A stretch of DNA of 64,000 bases from NCBI GenBank assembly GCA_964020085.1, contig OZ026596.1, positions 9,385,239 to 9,449,238 on the forward strand, read 5' to 3'. Source of the DNA: Micromussa lordhowensis. Lineage: Eukaryota > Cnidaria > Anthozoa > Scleractinia > Lobophylliidae. Positions within the stretch are counted from its first letter, which is position 1; every line of letters starts with the position of its first letter. Under the pieces are notes generated by a model that saw only the letters and a program-made list of their open reading frames with translations, made no database searches and had not been told where the DNA came from. Shown here one piece after another: positions 50,605-59,360 of this stretch. The position numbers and the translations under genes are program-made.

Positions 50605-51102
50605 TCAGTGGTCAGTAGGATTACCAATATTGATTATCTTTTCATCATACATCTTTAAATATTTATCAATAATTGGGCTATTATCAATGACAAAATTGTC
50701 AACGCTTGTCATTTGATTAATTAAACTTTCTCGGTTAAGATCACCTGAGCGCATCGCTTCTCGAATCATTATTAACAAATGCTGGTAACTTTGGTAGGCA
50801 TAGATGCAATTTTGAATTTTTAAGTCTAAACCTTTGTGTTCCATGTATCCTTTAACTAATAATGCCACTGTACTAATCGCTATTAGACTAATACCTCCTG
50901 TTGCAATAGCGCTAGCAATTCCACCTGAAGCGGTGAGTACAGAGAGTGAATTACCAATGAATTTGAGCAATTTGTGTCTTTTGTAAGCCCTTTTATAAGC
51001 CCAACATTTCCTATGATAGCCTAGATAATAAGATTTTAGTTCGCCTACATCATCAGCTGATAATTTGTCTGAAATATGATTCCAATCGAAAATATTACTC
51101 AT
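50605..51102 (-). CDS. small two-helix membrane protein of the element (SLATT-like)
   Basis: 165 residues. A charged N-terminal helix (LKSYYLGYHRKCWAYKRAYK) precedes two hydrophobic segments around residues 50-80 (LSVLTASGGIASAIATGGIS and LIAISTVALLVKGYM), followed by amphipathic helices (NCIYAYQSYQHLLIMIREAM). Two close membrane helices followed by a helical cytosolic part resemble the SLATT type, and similar proteins occur in cnidarian Polinton-type elements. Function unknown. Oddity: the last residues EKIINIGNPTD match a fibre-repeat phrase of the large fibre gene, also at DNA level. Start codon sits directly behind AATATA. Confidence 0.6.
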   Translation of the reverse strand: MSNIFDWNHISDKLSADDVGELKSYYLGYHRKCWAYKRAYKRHKLLKFIGNSLSVLTASGGIASAIATGGISLIAISTVALLVKGYMEHKGLDLKIQNCIYAYQSYQHLLIMIREAMRSGDLNRESLINQMTSVDNFVIDNSPIIDKYLKMYDEKIINIGNPTDH

Positions 51103-51298
51103 TATATTATTTAATTATATTTTTAAATTGCGACGGCATCTTGATTTTTCACAATTTTGAAGCTTTTTGTGAACAATTCACACAATTGTTCACAATTTTG
51201 AAGCTTTATGTGAAAAAATTGACCCTGAGGAAGAAAACGTGAATTTACACATGCGTGAAGAGATTGCAACGTGAGAGAACATGTGACGCAAAAACCTA

Positions 51299-52018
51299 TT
51301 ACATATCAATTTCGATCAATAAGTTTACCATCGCGTGTGTTACGGATGAATTCGATGTTTTGCTTCGAAAATTGATTCTGTCGCCAGCTTTTATCGTAAT
51401 CGGATCGCTGAAAATAGTGTGATTTGACCATTCATCCGCAGGTTTGGTAATTTTTACACCTTTATCAGCACCATTGAGAACTAACCCGACTATCACTTCA
51501 GATGCTTGCCTATTACCAGCGCAAGCACAAATGCTGCCACGAACTATTTTACCGTCTACAGGACTAGGCCAACCATATTGCTTGTTTTTTTCACTTCCAT
51601 TACCGAAACTCCATTGGAGACTACTTTTAATCAGTGGTCCATTTTCTTCTGCATAGACGGTGATGAACGGGTGCGTCTTAGTCTCTAAATCATTGTAATC
51701 GACTTTGCCTTTTAATGCATCATTGAATTCGATTGCTAAGGTTCCTAAATCAGTAATTAAAGCGTAATCCTTTAAAGCAGATGAGTTGGCTTTTTTAGTT
51801 AGTTCATTATTAACGTATGTAGTAGCCGCTTTTGTCTTTAATAAATCAGCGACGAATCGTTTAGTCACTGCATCATGGTCATCCATTGGAGCGGAAATGT
51901 TAGTTAATCTCTTGTTTTGTAAATCAAAATGGTTGTCTGGAGTTGATTTGAAGCCTATTCCTATTTTAACCTTTTCTCTTCTTGATGGTTTTTCATGTTG
52001 TCCATTACTATGTCCCAT
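51299..52018 (-). CDS. short tail-fibre-like protein of the element
   Basis: 239 residues. The N-terminus MGHSNGQHEKPSRR parallels that of the large fibre gene (MGFSNGQLE). One fibre repeat follows (IGFKSTPDNHFDLQNKRLTN, then ISAPMDDHDAVTKRFVADLL), a short helical neck (residues 60-110), and a 120-residue C-terminal domain of alternating beta strands that may be a trimeric head. By analogy with phage and adenovirus fibres it could bind host cells; this is inference. The start lies right after a TATATAT string. The stop is 196 bp from the neighbouring membrane-protein start, and all leftward genes share one strand. Confidence 0.7.
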   Translation of the reverse strand: MGHSNGQHEKPSRREKVKIGIGFKSTPDNHFDLQNKRLTNISAPMDDHDAVTKRFVADLLKTKAATTYVNNELTKKANSSALKDYALITDLGTLAIEFNDALKGKVDYNDLETKTHPFITVYAEENGPLIKSSLQWSFGNGSEKNKQYGWPSPVDGKIVRGSICACAGNRQASEVIVGLVLNGADKGVKITKPADEWSNHTIFSDPITIKAGDRINFRSKTSNSSVTHAMVNLLIEIDM

Positions 52019-52036
52019 ATATATTTATTTATATTT

Positions 52037-55000
52037 TTATATAATAGTTCCTTGGCTCCTTTCAAATTCTTTCACATTTTCAAATGCTGTACTATTATTA
52101 TCCAAAACATTCTTTGTTATCAATCCTCTCTTTTTAATGAAAGGATTATCATCCACATTTACTCTTACTAGTCCTTTAGTATCACCAAAAATATTAATAA
52201 TAATTGGTTCACTAATTCCACTAAAAATTATGTAAATATTAGCGTCTTTCACCCAAATCCAAAACCAAACTTGCTTTCCTAAAGAATTATTTGGAATATT
52301 AAATGTTCTTATAGATGGCTCATCTATTAAAGGATTACCAGAAATTACGACTTTGCTTTTATCAATATGAATATATTCAGGTCTTCTAAAGTTATAAGTA
52401 AAAGCTATAGACATTTCACTATTTGTAGTTGCGCTATGTTGAAATACATAATAAAAAGTGAAATTACCCCCATTATCTCTAGAAGGTACAAACGCATATG
52501 TATTTGGTGTTCTACCTTCAACATTATCAGAAAAATACAAATCTTTTATTAAAGAAATCTTTGAATCATTACTTAATATATATTTTACTATTAATTCTAT
52601 TAAATTTTCATTCTCATTACAGTCAACTCTCGCCTTGCGGACGCCCCGCTATTACGGACGCTCGCTATTACGGACAAATTTCAGATCCCCGGCGAAAGCT
52701 ATAGAGGTTTGACTGAAAACAACTCCCGCTATTACGGACTCTCGCTATTACGGAATTACGGACACTTTTGTGGTACCAACATAACAATTTTATTGTTTTC
52801 ACTCTCGATGAAGCGGACACTAAAAAGTTCTCATGTAACATCATTACGTAAAATGGCAGTCTGTTCTTCTTCATTTGTCAACGCAGACTTCAAAATAGTC
52901 TGGAAAGTTTATTTTCTCGTTCGGCCGGTCAGACTTTTGTCATGTAGACTTTTTGGTTTCTTTACTTCAGCTTGCGCCTTTTCCTTTTTCAGTTTCAGTT
53001 CACGTTGTTACGTTTTTATTCGGAACGGCAATTGAAGGACCGTATCGTTAAATGTGGTGTTTATCGTATACTTGGCACATTTAACACATTAAAGATATAA
53101 AATTACCCCACTGGTATAGTGTATATTAACTCAGCACCCTTTAATGGCACTTTTATTTCCGTACCCCGCTATTACGGACTCTCGCTATTACGGACACTAA
53201 ACGCCGGTCCCGAGGGTGTCCGTTATAACGAGAGTTGACTGTAATAGCACTATTTTCTTTTGCTATTTCAGTATTTACTTTTACAATTTCTCCATCAACA
53301 TATTTTACCATATTATCTTCTGTTTCATTCAGTTGTTTCACATTAACAGCATCACTGTTTTCATTTCCATCAAGTAATCCTTTTATTTGTCGATTACCCA
53401 TATTAATAGATGCTTCAAAATAGACGATTTTGTTTCTGATGTAATAGAATCTATCCCAAATTCGCGAGTCAACGTCATTCTGATGACCACTTACGCCATA
53501 AACAACTACAAAGATGTTTGTTTCTGCATCATAAGTTTCACCACTCTTATACTTTAAAGTTAAATCAATATCTAAATCAATAATCCCAATGTTTCCATAT
53601 TTATGAAAATTGATAATTGTTCTACTGTGATCGGTAAAAGTATTTGTATTATTACGTGAAACATTTAATGTTTCGGATACTGCGTCGACAACCACTTCGT
53701 CTCGATCCACTTTATTACCATAATACATTTCAAATGCTAATGTATACTCACCTAAATCTAACGATTTTAAATCAATAGTTAATCGGGTGCTATGATATCC
53801 GATAGCAGAGTCATACTTAATTTTAAATTGATAAGTAGCTTTGTTGATATTATAGTAATCTTTGTCGACTTTTCTTACTTTGACAATATCATCATCATCT
53901 TCCTTAAATAAATCATCATCCATGACAAAAGAGAATTCATTATCTTGTCGGTTTGTTTTTTTATTAAGTGCTTCAGATTCACTGACTTTATCTGTAATCA
54001 AAGTGTTAATTACAGCGTTATTATCAGTAATTGACCTATTAACATAGTTAAAGTTGGCAGCATGATAATCATCTGATGACTTTGGATCTTTCAAGCGGAT
54101 AATGCTATGATTAGCCATATCAATATCGTCTTCCATAGGATCAGGATTTTTTCTATTAAGCGCTGCTGCAGAAACATAATTTATTTCTCTTTTTAAATCT
54201 CCTCTCTGTCCGTGAAAATATCCAAAGTTAATAACATGATTGGATTGTGCCGCTTGACTTGAATCATCTTCAACAAAAGGTTTAATATTTATAATTGCAT
54301 TACCCCCCATATTGAGATCTCCTTCCATACCTCTATCTCCTAAAAGTGGTAGATAAGTAGATTTTGCATCACCAACTGTTAGGGCTGCGTCGTCTACAGA
54401 ACTACTACTAATTCCAGTGATAGCATTACCACCCATTTGGAGACTTCTAGTCATAGCGCGTGAACCATCCAATTTTAATACATCTGTATCAGGTTTAGGT
54501 AGCTTACTTATTTCTGCTTCTACAAATGCCTTGGAGACTAAATCATTTGTATCAAAAGTATTGACACCATATGGCTCAGTATTTTTTATCCGTTTACCTT
54601 TTAAGTCATAGTCATCACCTTTTAATTTTAAAAAGTTTTCATTGACATAAAGTTTATTAACAGCCATTTTAGAATCTTTTACATAATTAGAGTAATCTGT
54701 GATTGAGACATCATCTTGTGTAACTAAATCTGTTATTTTATTGTCATTCATGTTGAGATTTCCTGTCATAGGTACAGATCCGTCTACTTTGAGATAAAGA
54801 CTTAAATCAGGTTGTGGTATGGAAGCAATTTGACTTTCTAAATAAGTCTTTGTCACAGGTTGCTGCGGCCCAGTTGGAATAGGTAAGGTATAAATCCTAT
54901 TTCCATTCATAGATAGACCACCAGTCATGTTTTGGCTTCCGTTTCGGAGTAATACTTCTGACCTATCTGCTTTTCTAGAAGATAAATCATTAATAGCAAT

Positions 55001-55978
55001 ATCCTGTTTAGCGTCTTGATCGTCAACATATTCTTTATTGACAGCGTCTTTAGGGTCAGTAGGATTACCAAGATTGATTATCTTTTTATTATTCATATTG
55101 ATTGGTTCAAAATTTAACATTGTTCCTGAAAAATCAGTACTTTTAACATTAAACAATCTATGATCAAAACTAGTCCTTTGTATTCCTTTGACACATCTAC
55201 TAAAAAATAGAAATTTAAAATTAGAGTTACTGGAACCGAAATATCGAAATTGTAGACTAATGTTCACATCTCTTTTAGAACTATTAAATATTATGTAAGA
55301 TTTTGCGTAATTGCTAAACCAATCATGACTAAAATCAATTATGTTTGCATTACCAGTGACATTTGTAAATAATAGCCTATCTGAATCACCATCTGTAACT
55401 ATATTTGTTCCATCATATCCAAATATTTCAAAAAGAATAGAATAATTAGGATCTATTTCTAAATTGTTCACTAGTTTAACAGTAGAATAAGCATAACCAG
55501 ATTGCGTCCCTTCTCGAGGCGCTTCTAATAGTTCAAAATGATCAGTATGCCCAGGAATAGAAACGTCCCCTTTAGTTAATTCTGCTTTATCACCAAAATC
55601 TTTATAAAAAGTAAAACTAGGTCGCAAATGATAATTTGTGGGTGTAATCATCTTTTTTAATTGTTTTAGAGAGACAGCATCATTATCATTAGTAGCATCT
55701 TCTAAATCACTAATCTTATGATTATTCATATTTAAATGACCAGTCATTGATGTTGTTCCATCTCTTTTCAGATAAGCAGCTGATAGGTTATTATCTACAT
55801 ACTCTTTTGTTGCTGCATCTTTGTTATCAACAGGGGCTGCTACATCTGTTAATCTCTTACTATCAATGTCAAAATTACCATCATCAGTTAGATTAAAACC
55901 AATTCCCGGTAAACCAGGATCACCTTTTTCACCTTTACCTGTTGCTAATGTTTCAAGTTGTCCATTGCTAAAACCCAT
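52037..55978 (-). pseudogene. large collagen-like tail-fibre gene, split by a MITE
   Basis: Reads from ATG 55978 leftward. MGFSNGQLE is followed by a short collagen stretch (GEKGDPGLPG), then about nine fibre modules of the form MTG.L.M....I..L....D.DAV.K.YV, known from phage tail fibres, with two longer beta-rich inserts (about residues 130-290 and 690-880). At 53241 a 622-bp MITE (52620-53241) interrupts it; the interrupted frame ends inside the MITE at 53153. Left of the MITE the same reading frame runs on to a stop at 52037 as a beta-rich terminal domain. The gene is therefore broken in this copy. Role by family analogy: virion fibre for attachment. Confidence 0.75.
52620..53241. mobile_element. 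622-bp pogo/Tigger-like MITE inside the fibre gene
   Basis: Ends CAGTCAACTCTCG and CGAGAGTTGACTG, with TA on both sides (52618-52619, 53242-53243). CGCTATTACGGAC motifs repeat several times near both ends in opposite orientation. CAGT ends and TA duplication fit pogo/Tigger, like the element at 32272. Confidence 0.85.
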
Positions 55979-55995
55979 ATATAATATAATGTAAA

Positions 55996-56301
55996 TTATA
56001 ATTCTTCTTCTTTATCTCTTAAGTAATCATAATATATCATTTTGAGAGTTTTAATTAATAATAATAATTTTTTATTAATAGAATTGTTGTATAATGTTTC
56101 ATATTGTTTTAAATATATCATTTTTCTACTAATATTTTCTATTGCAAAAGTTATGTTCTCAATCTCATTATTTATTTATTTTTTTAATCTTTTAGTAATA
56201 TATATTCTATTTTTTATGTTATAATTCATAGCTCGCTCTTCTCTTATTCTTTTATTAATATTTTTCTCTTTCTCTAGCTCTTCACTTTTCTTTTTATCCA
56301 T
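55996..56301 (-). pseudogene. small helical protein gene with an in-frame stop
   Basis: ATG at 56301 opens a Lys/Glu-rich helical frame (MDKKKSEELEKEKNINKRIR) of 41 codons, then a TAA. The same frame continues for 60 more codons (NEIENITFAIENISRKMIYL) to a stop at 55996, 17 bases before the fibre start. This could be one broken gene of about 100 codons or a short gene plus chance frame; the continuity favours the former. The ATG follows TATATAG, whose TAG is the stop codon of the ATPase gene. No family recognised. Confidence 0.5.
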
Positions 56302-56937
56302 CTATATATTTTCATTGAAATTTTTTCTCATCGTTTTTTTTGTCTTATCAATGTACGCAAAACTATAAGGTTCGCTAGTCGCACTCTCGAATCGCTTCTT
56401 GGGTACATTAACTTCACGGCACATTCTTGCTGTCTCTGCATTACTTGGACTATCAAAAATACAAAAATGAGAGCAATTGAGTCTGATGTCTTTAGGAGTG
56501 AGATAATAAGATTGACTTAAATAGATTACACTGCAATTTTTATGACGACCACCAATAAAATATTCAATTAGAGGTTTTTGGTTTCGTTCACAAACATAGT
56601 CATCAAAGATGACTATTTTTTGGTTATCATCATCTAAGCTTTGGAGAGGAACGACATCTCCATTACTCTCTTCTATGACATCATAACCAACCTCTTCCGA
56701 AATGGGTCGAAATGTTTCTAATAGTTGTCTGTACTTCGGTTGCTCGAGATTTTTAGAAAACAAGTAAATCTTATCATAGTAGAGTAGATTATAAAGCATA
56801 TGCATGAGAACGTTAGTTTTACCACAACCGCTTGGTCCACAAATTAACATTCGAAAAGTGTCTGAAGGCATATAAGGTAGCAGTCTTTTGAAATTGCTGT
56901 CATTATTAGAAGCTGAATCATAATTAGGAATTTTCAT
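56302..56937 (-). CDS. genome-packaging ATPase (A32/FtsK-HerA type)
   Basis: 211 residues, intact. Walker A GPSGCGKT at residues 34-41, Walker B KIVIFDDYV at 107-115, and a sensor-like IYLSQSYY at 138-145 appear in the order and spacing of the A32-like packaging ATPases of Polintons, adintoviruses, adenovirus-related and giant-virus lineages. The enzyme powers entry of DNA into the preformed capsid. Length is typical for the compact Polinton version. It is the first gene of the leftward block and diverges from the rightward block across 121 bp. Start follows TTATATAG directly. Confidence 0.9.
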   Translation of the reverse strand: MKIPNYDSASNNDSNFKRLLPYMPSDTFRMLICGPSGCGKTNVLMHMLYNLLYYDKIYLFSKNLEQPKYRQLLETFRPISEEVGYDVIEESNGDVVPLQSLDDDNQKIVIFDDYVCERNQKPLIEYFIGGRHKNCSVIYLSQSYYLTPKDIRLNCSHFCIFDSPSNAETARMCREVNVPKKRFESATSEPYSFAYIDKTKKTMRKNFNENI

Positions 56938-57058
56938 CTATATAACTGAACATGAATTTTTTTAGTTTTTTTCTGGTGATATTATTTATTTTTAATTCAA
57001 AAATCAATATAATATGTGACATAATATGTGACATAATATAAAAAATCTCTATAAATAT
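56938..57058. promoter_or_regulatory. divergent regulatory region of the element
   Basis: 121 bp between the outward-pointing ATPase and PPxY-protein genes. It is very AT-rich and holds two direct copies of AATATGTGACATAATAT. Each gene start is preceded by its own TATA-like string (TTATATAG leftward, TATAAATAT rightward). Confidence 0.55.
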
Positions 57059-58114
57059 ATGAGTCTGTCAAATTGGAAACGATTAGCTCAGAAGCGGACT
57101 GAGACTGGAAGGATGAAGAATCAGCTATATGATGAGATCACTGAAGCGAAGATAAAGAGTAAGACCTCTGACCAGCGGATAACAAAATCATTTAGACTAG
57201 ATGAAATCATAGAGGGGTTAAAGGCACAAAAGCCTAAGAATAGACCGCAAGGACCGAGAATACGTCCTGCACAAGGTAAACCAGATGAAATTGATTATGC
57301 ACCTGAAGTTGATCCATATGAAGATATGGATGTAGAAGGATTATTAGATCTCCAAGATTATGTAGCACCACAGCAAGAAAAACAAATACCTAAAGGTCCT
57401 CCAGGCGCAGCCGGGCCGCCACCAAAATATGAAATGGATCCTAGTTTTTGGAATCTAGAAGAAGGAGATGAATCTTTACCACCAGAATATTCTTTTGTGG
57501 AAAAAGGTGAAGGACCTTTAGCAATTGAACCACCACCTGATGATGATGATGAAGATTTAGATAGAGATATTAATAGAATTTTAGATAGTGCAAATCTTCC
57601 TAACTATGATGATATTGAAATGAGATTATCCCAACCAGAAATGACACCACTTAAACGTAGTATATATCTTGAGAGTAACATAAAAAAAGCAAATTCTGAA
57701 ATAAGCAGTATTACAAGTAAATTTAAGACAAATTCAACTAACAGACTAAAACAAGCCATAAAAAAAGGATTGCCAAAAGATGTAATAGAAAAGCTAGAGC
57801 GAGAAAAGGATATGGCACATAAATTTGCTGATACAAGACTAAAACCTATTCAAGAATATAGAGACTATCTAAAAGTACAGAAAAAGAAAAGTACAAAGGG
57901 TTCAGGTCTTAGGACTGGAAGAGGAGTCTATTTCTATAATGATGCTAAAGAATTACTAAAGAAATTAACACTAATTATTGGTGAAATGGAAGCAGGTAAT
58001 ACAAGCGTTAAGATGAGAAATATGGGTCAAACTATCTTAGACACATTATTAAGAACAAAATCAATCAATAAGTCGCAATATCAAAAGTTAGTCAAAAAAT
58101 ATTTCGGGGTTTAG
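57059..58114 (+). CDS. proline-rich virion protein with two PPxY motifs
   Basis: 351 residues. A basic N-terminal helical region is followed by a long acidic, proline-rich middle with GPPGAAGPPPKYEMD (PPKY at 121-124) and LPPEYSF (PPEY at 141-144), an acidic run at 161-167, a charged coiled-coil-like part (residues 200-275), and a C-terminal domain after a GSGLRTGRG hinge (FYNDAKELLKKLTLIIGEME ...). PPxY motifs bind WW domains of NEDD4-type ubiquitin ligases, and adenovirus pVI and penton base use such motifs. GSG/TGRG hinges could be sites for the element's own protease. Exact role unknown; a minor structural or core protein is the best inference. Start follows TATAAATAT. Confidence 0.65.
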   Translation: MSLSNWKRLAQKRTETGRMKNQLYDEITEAKIKSKTSDQRITKSFRLDEIIEGLKAQKPKNRPQGPRIRPAQGKPDEIDYAPEVDPYEDMDVEGLLDLQDYVAPQQEKQIPKGPPGAAGPPPKYEMDPSFWNLEEGDESLPPEYSFVEKGEGPLAIEPPPDDDDEDLDRDINRILDSANLPNYDDIEMRLSQPEMTPLKRSIYLESNIKKANSEISSITSKFKTNSTNRLKQAIKKGLPKDVIEKLEREKDMAHKFADTRLKPIQEYRDYLKVQKKKSTKGSGLRTGRGVYFYNDAKELLKKLTLIIGEMEAGNTSVKMRNMGQTILDTLLRTKSINKSQYQKLVKKYFGV

Positions 58115-58138
58115 TAAATTATATTTACATTAATTTAT

Positions 58139-58906
58139 ATGGAGAGAGAAATCTCATTAAGCAGTTTTGCAGTTAAAGATGAACCTGGTAATCGACCTGG
58201 TGATTTTACTACAAGGTTTTCTAGAACTTTAAACTATGAACACAGTGATGGGATTTGGTATATTGGATTTAATAAAATTATTTCAATGGCTTTTACATGG
58301 ACAAATATAAATTCTGGTTATAGCAATCAAAAGATAGCTTACAGTAAAGACGGTGGGAAAACATTTACAGATATTGATTTTCCAAAAGGAGTTTGGGATT
58401 ACACTGATATTGATAATTACATTTAGGAAAAGACTAAAATAGTTAATGGTGATGGTGATGAAGAATTTCCAATTACTTTAACTTTTGATGAACCAACTTT
58501 CAGAGTCATAGTGACTTTAGATACAAACTATCAGCTTGACCTAAGTAAATCAAATTTTGGTAAACTAATAGGATTCGGTAAAGTAATCTTAAGTAGTGAG
58601 AGGAATGTTAGTCCTAATATACCTAACCTATCAGAAGATACAGATGTCCTAAATATTCATTGTGATTTAGTCTCTGATTCATTAGTAGATGGGAGAGAAT
58701 CAGATATTGTTTTTAGTTTTGGTACAGGAACTTTGAGACCTTCTTACAATTTTACACTTGAACCGCGTCGTGTTATATTTAATCCTATCAATGAAACAAG
58801 AGTTTCAAGTATTCGAATCTATGTAACTGATGGTTTAAGAAGACCAGTCTATTTAAATCATGCTGACACTGCATTTTCATTAATCTTAAAAAAAGTTTCA
58901 TTTTAA
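58139..58906 (+). pseudogene. penton-like minor capsid protein with an in-frame amber codon
   Basis: Frame from ATG 58139 encodes beta-rich residues MEREISLSSFAVKDEPGNRP ... ending GVWDYTDIDNYI, then TAG at 58424-58426. The same frame continues without break to 58906 (IVFSFGTGTLRPSYNFTLEP ... FSLILKKVSF). Total 256 codons, right for the single jelly-roll penton-like protein that fills the vertices in Polinton/adintovirus capsids; the W.Y.DI..YI phrase is typical. A Gly/Asp-rich loop (NGDGDEEFPITLTF) follows the stop. The TAG context is not a known readthrough signal, so a nonsense mutation is the simplest reading. Confidence 0.7.
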
Positions 58907-58925
58907 AATTTCCTAATTTATATAT

Positions 58926-59276
58926 ATGAAGTCAAGAGAGTTCAAAAAGATTTATCACCCAAGAACGGGACGATATGTCTACAAACACCGTGGCAATGGA
59001 ATTATAGTAGATAATCTTATGAAACCACTAAAAAAAGTAGCTAGTGCTTTAACTGGACAGGTTTTAAAACCATTTGCTAAAAAAGCAATACAAGCTGGTG
59101 TATCTCAAGCGGGAGAAAAAGTTGGTAAAAAGGCTGCTGATAAAGTAATAGAGCGATCAGGTGAGCTTATTAGAAAAAGGCTTAAAAGTAAAAAGGCTAC
59201 GCAGAGCAAAGCAGCGAAGAGCAAAGCTACAAAGACTGCTAGTAAAAAAAGCAAGGACTCCACTAGGACAAGATGA
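58926..59276 (+). CDS. basic DNA-condensing core protein
   Basis: 116 residues. The conserved-looking head MKSREFKKIYHPRTGRYVYK is followed by an amphipathic Ala/Lys/Gly helix (KKAIQAGVSQAGEKVGKKAA) and a histone-H1-like tail of Lys, Ala, Ser and Thr (residues 85-116). The composition and position in the capsid block suggest a counterpart of adenovirus core proteins that coat packaged DNA; inferred, since such proteins evolve fast. Start follows TATATAT. Confidence 0.6.
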   Translation: MKSREFKKIYHPRTGRYVYKHRGNGIIVDNLMKPLKKVASALTGQVLKPFAKKAIQAGVSQAGEKVGKKAADKVIERSGELIRKRLKSKKATQSKAAKSKATKTASKKSKDSTRTR

Positions 59277-59325
59277 AGTTAATACCCTGATTAATAATTT
59301 AATAGCACGATCTTAAAGAAAAAAA

Positions 59326-59353
59326 ATGTCTGGTAAAAAATGTCTGGTAAAAA
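59326..59353 (+). repeat. 14-bp tandem duplication before the capsid gene
   Basis: ATGTCTGGTAAAAA occurs twice in a row (59326-59339, 59340-59353). The two ATGs are in different frames, so the first cannot start the capsid protein. Confidence 0.8.
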
Positions 59354-59360
59354 ATATATA

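Noticed and set aside
53235..54611. Plus-strand frames of 60-64 codons inside the fibre region
   Set aside because: They are shadows of the long minus-strand fibre frame.
58424..58432. Programmed stop-codon readthrough in the penton-like gene
   Set aside because: The bases after TAG do not form the known CAATTA-type or similar readthrough context, and two other genes of the element also carry lesions, so mutation is simpler.
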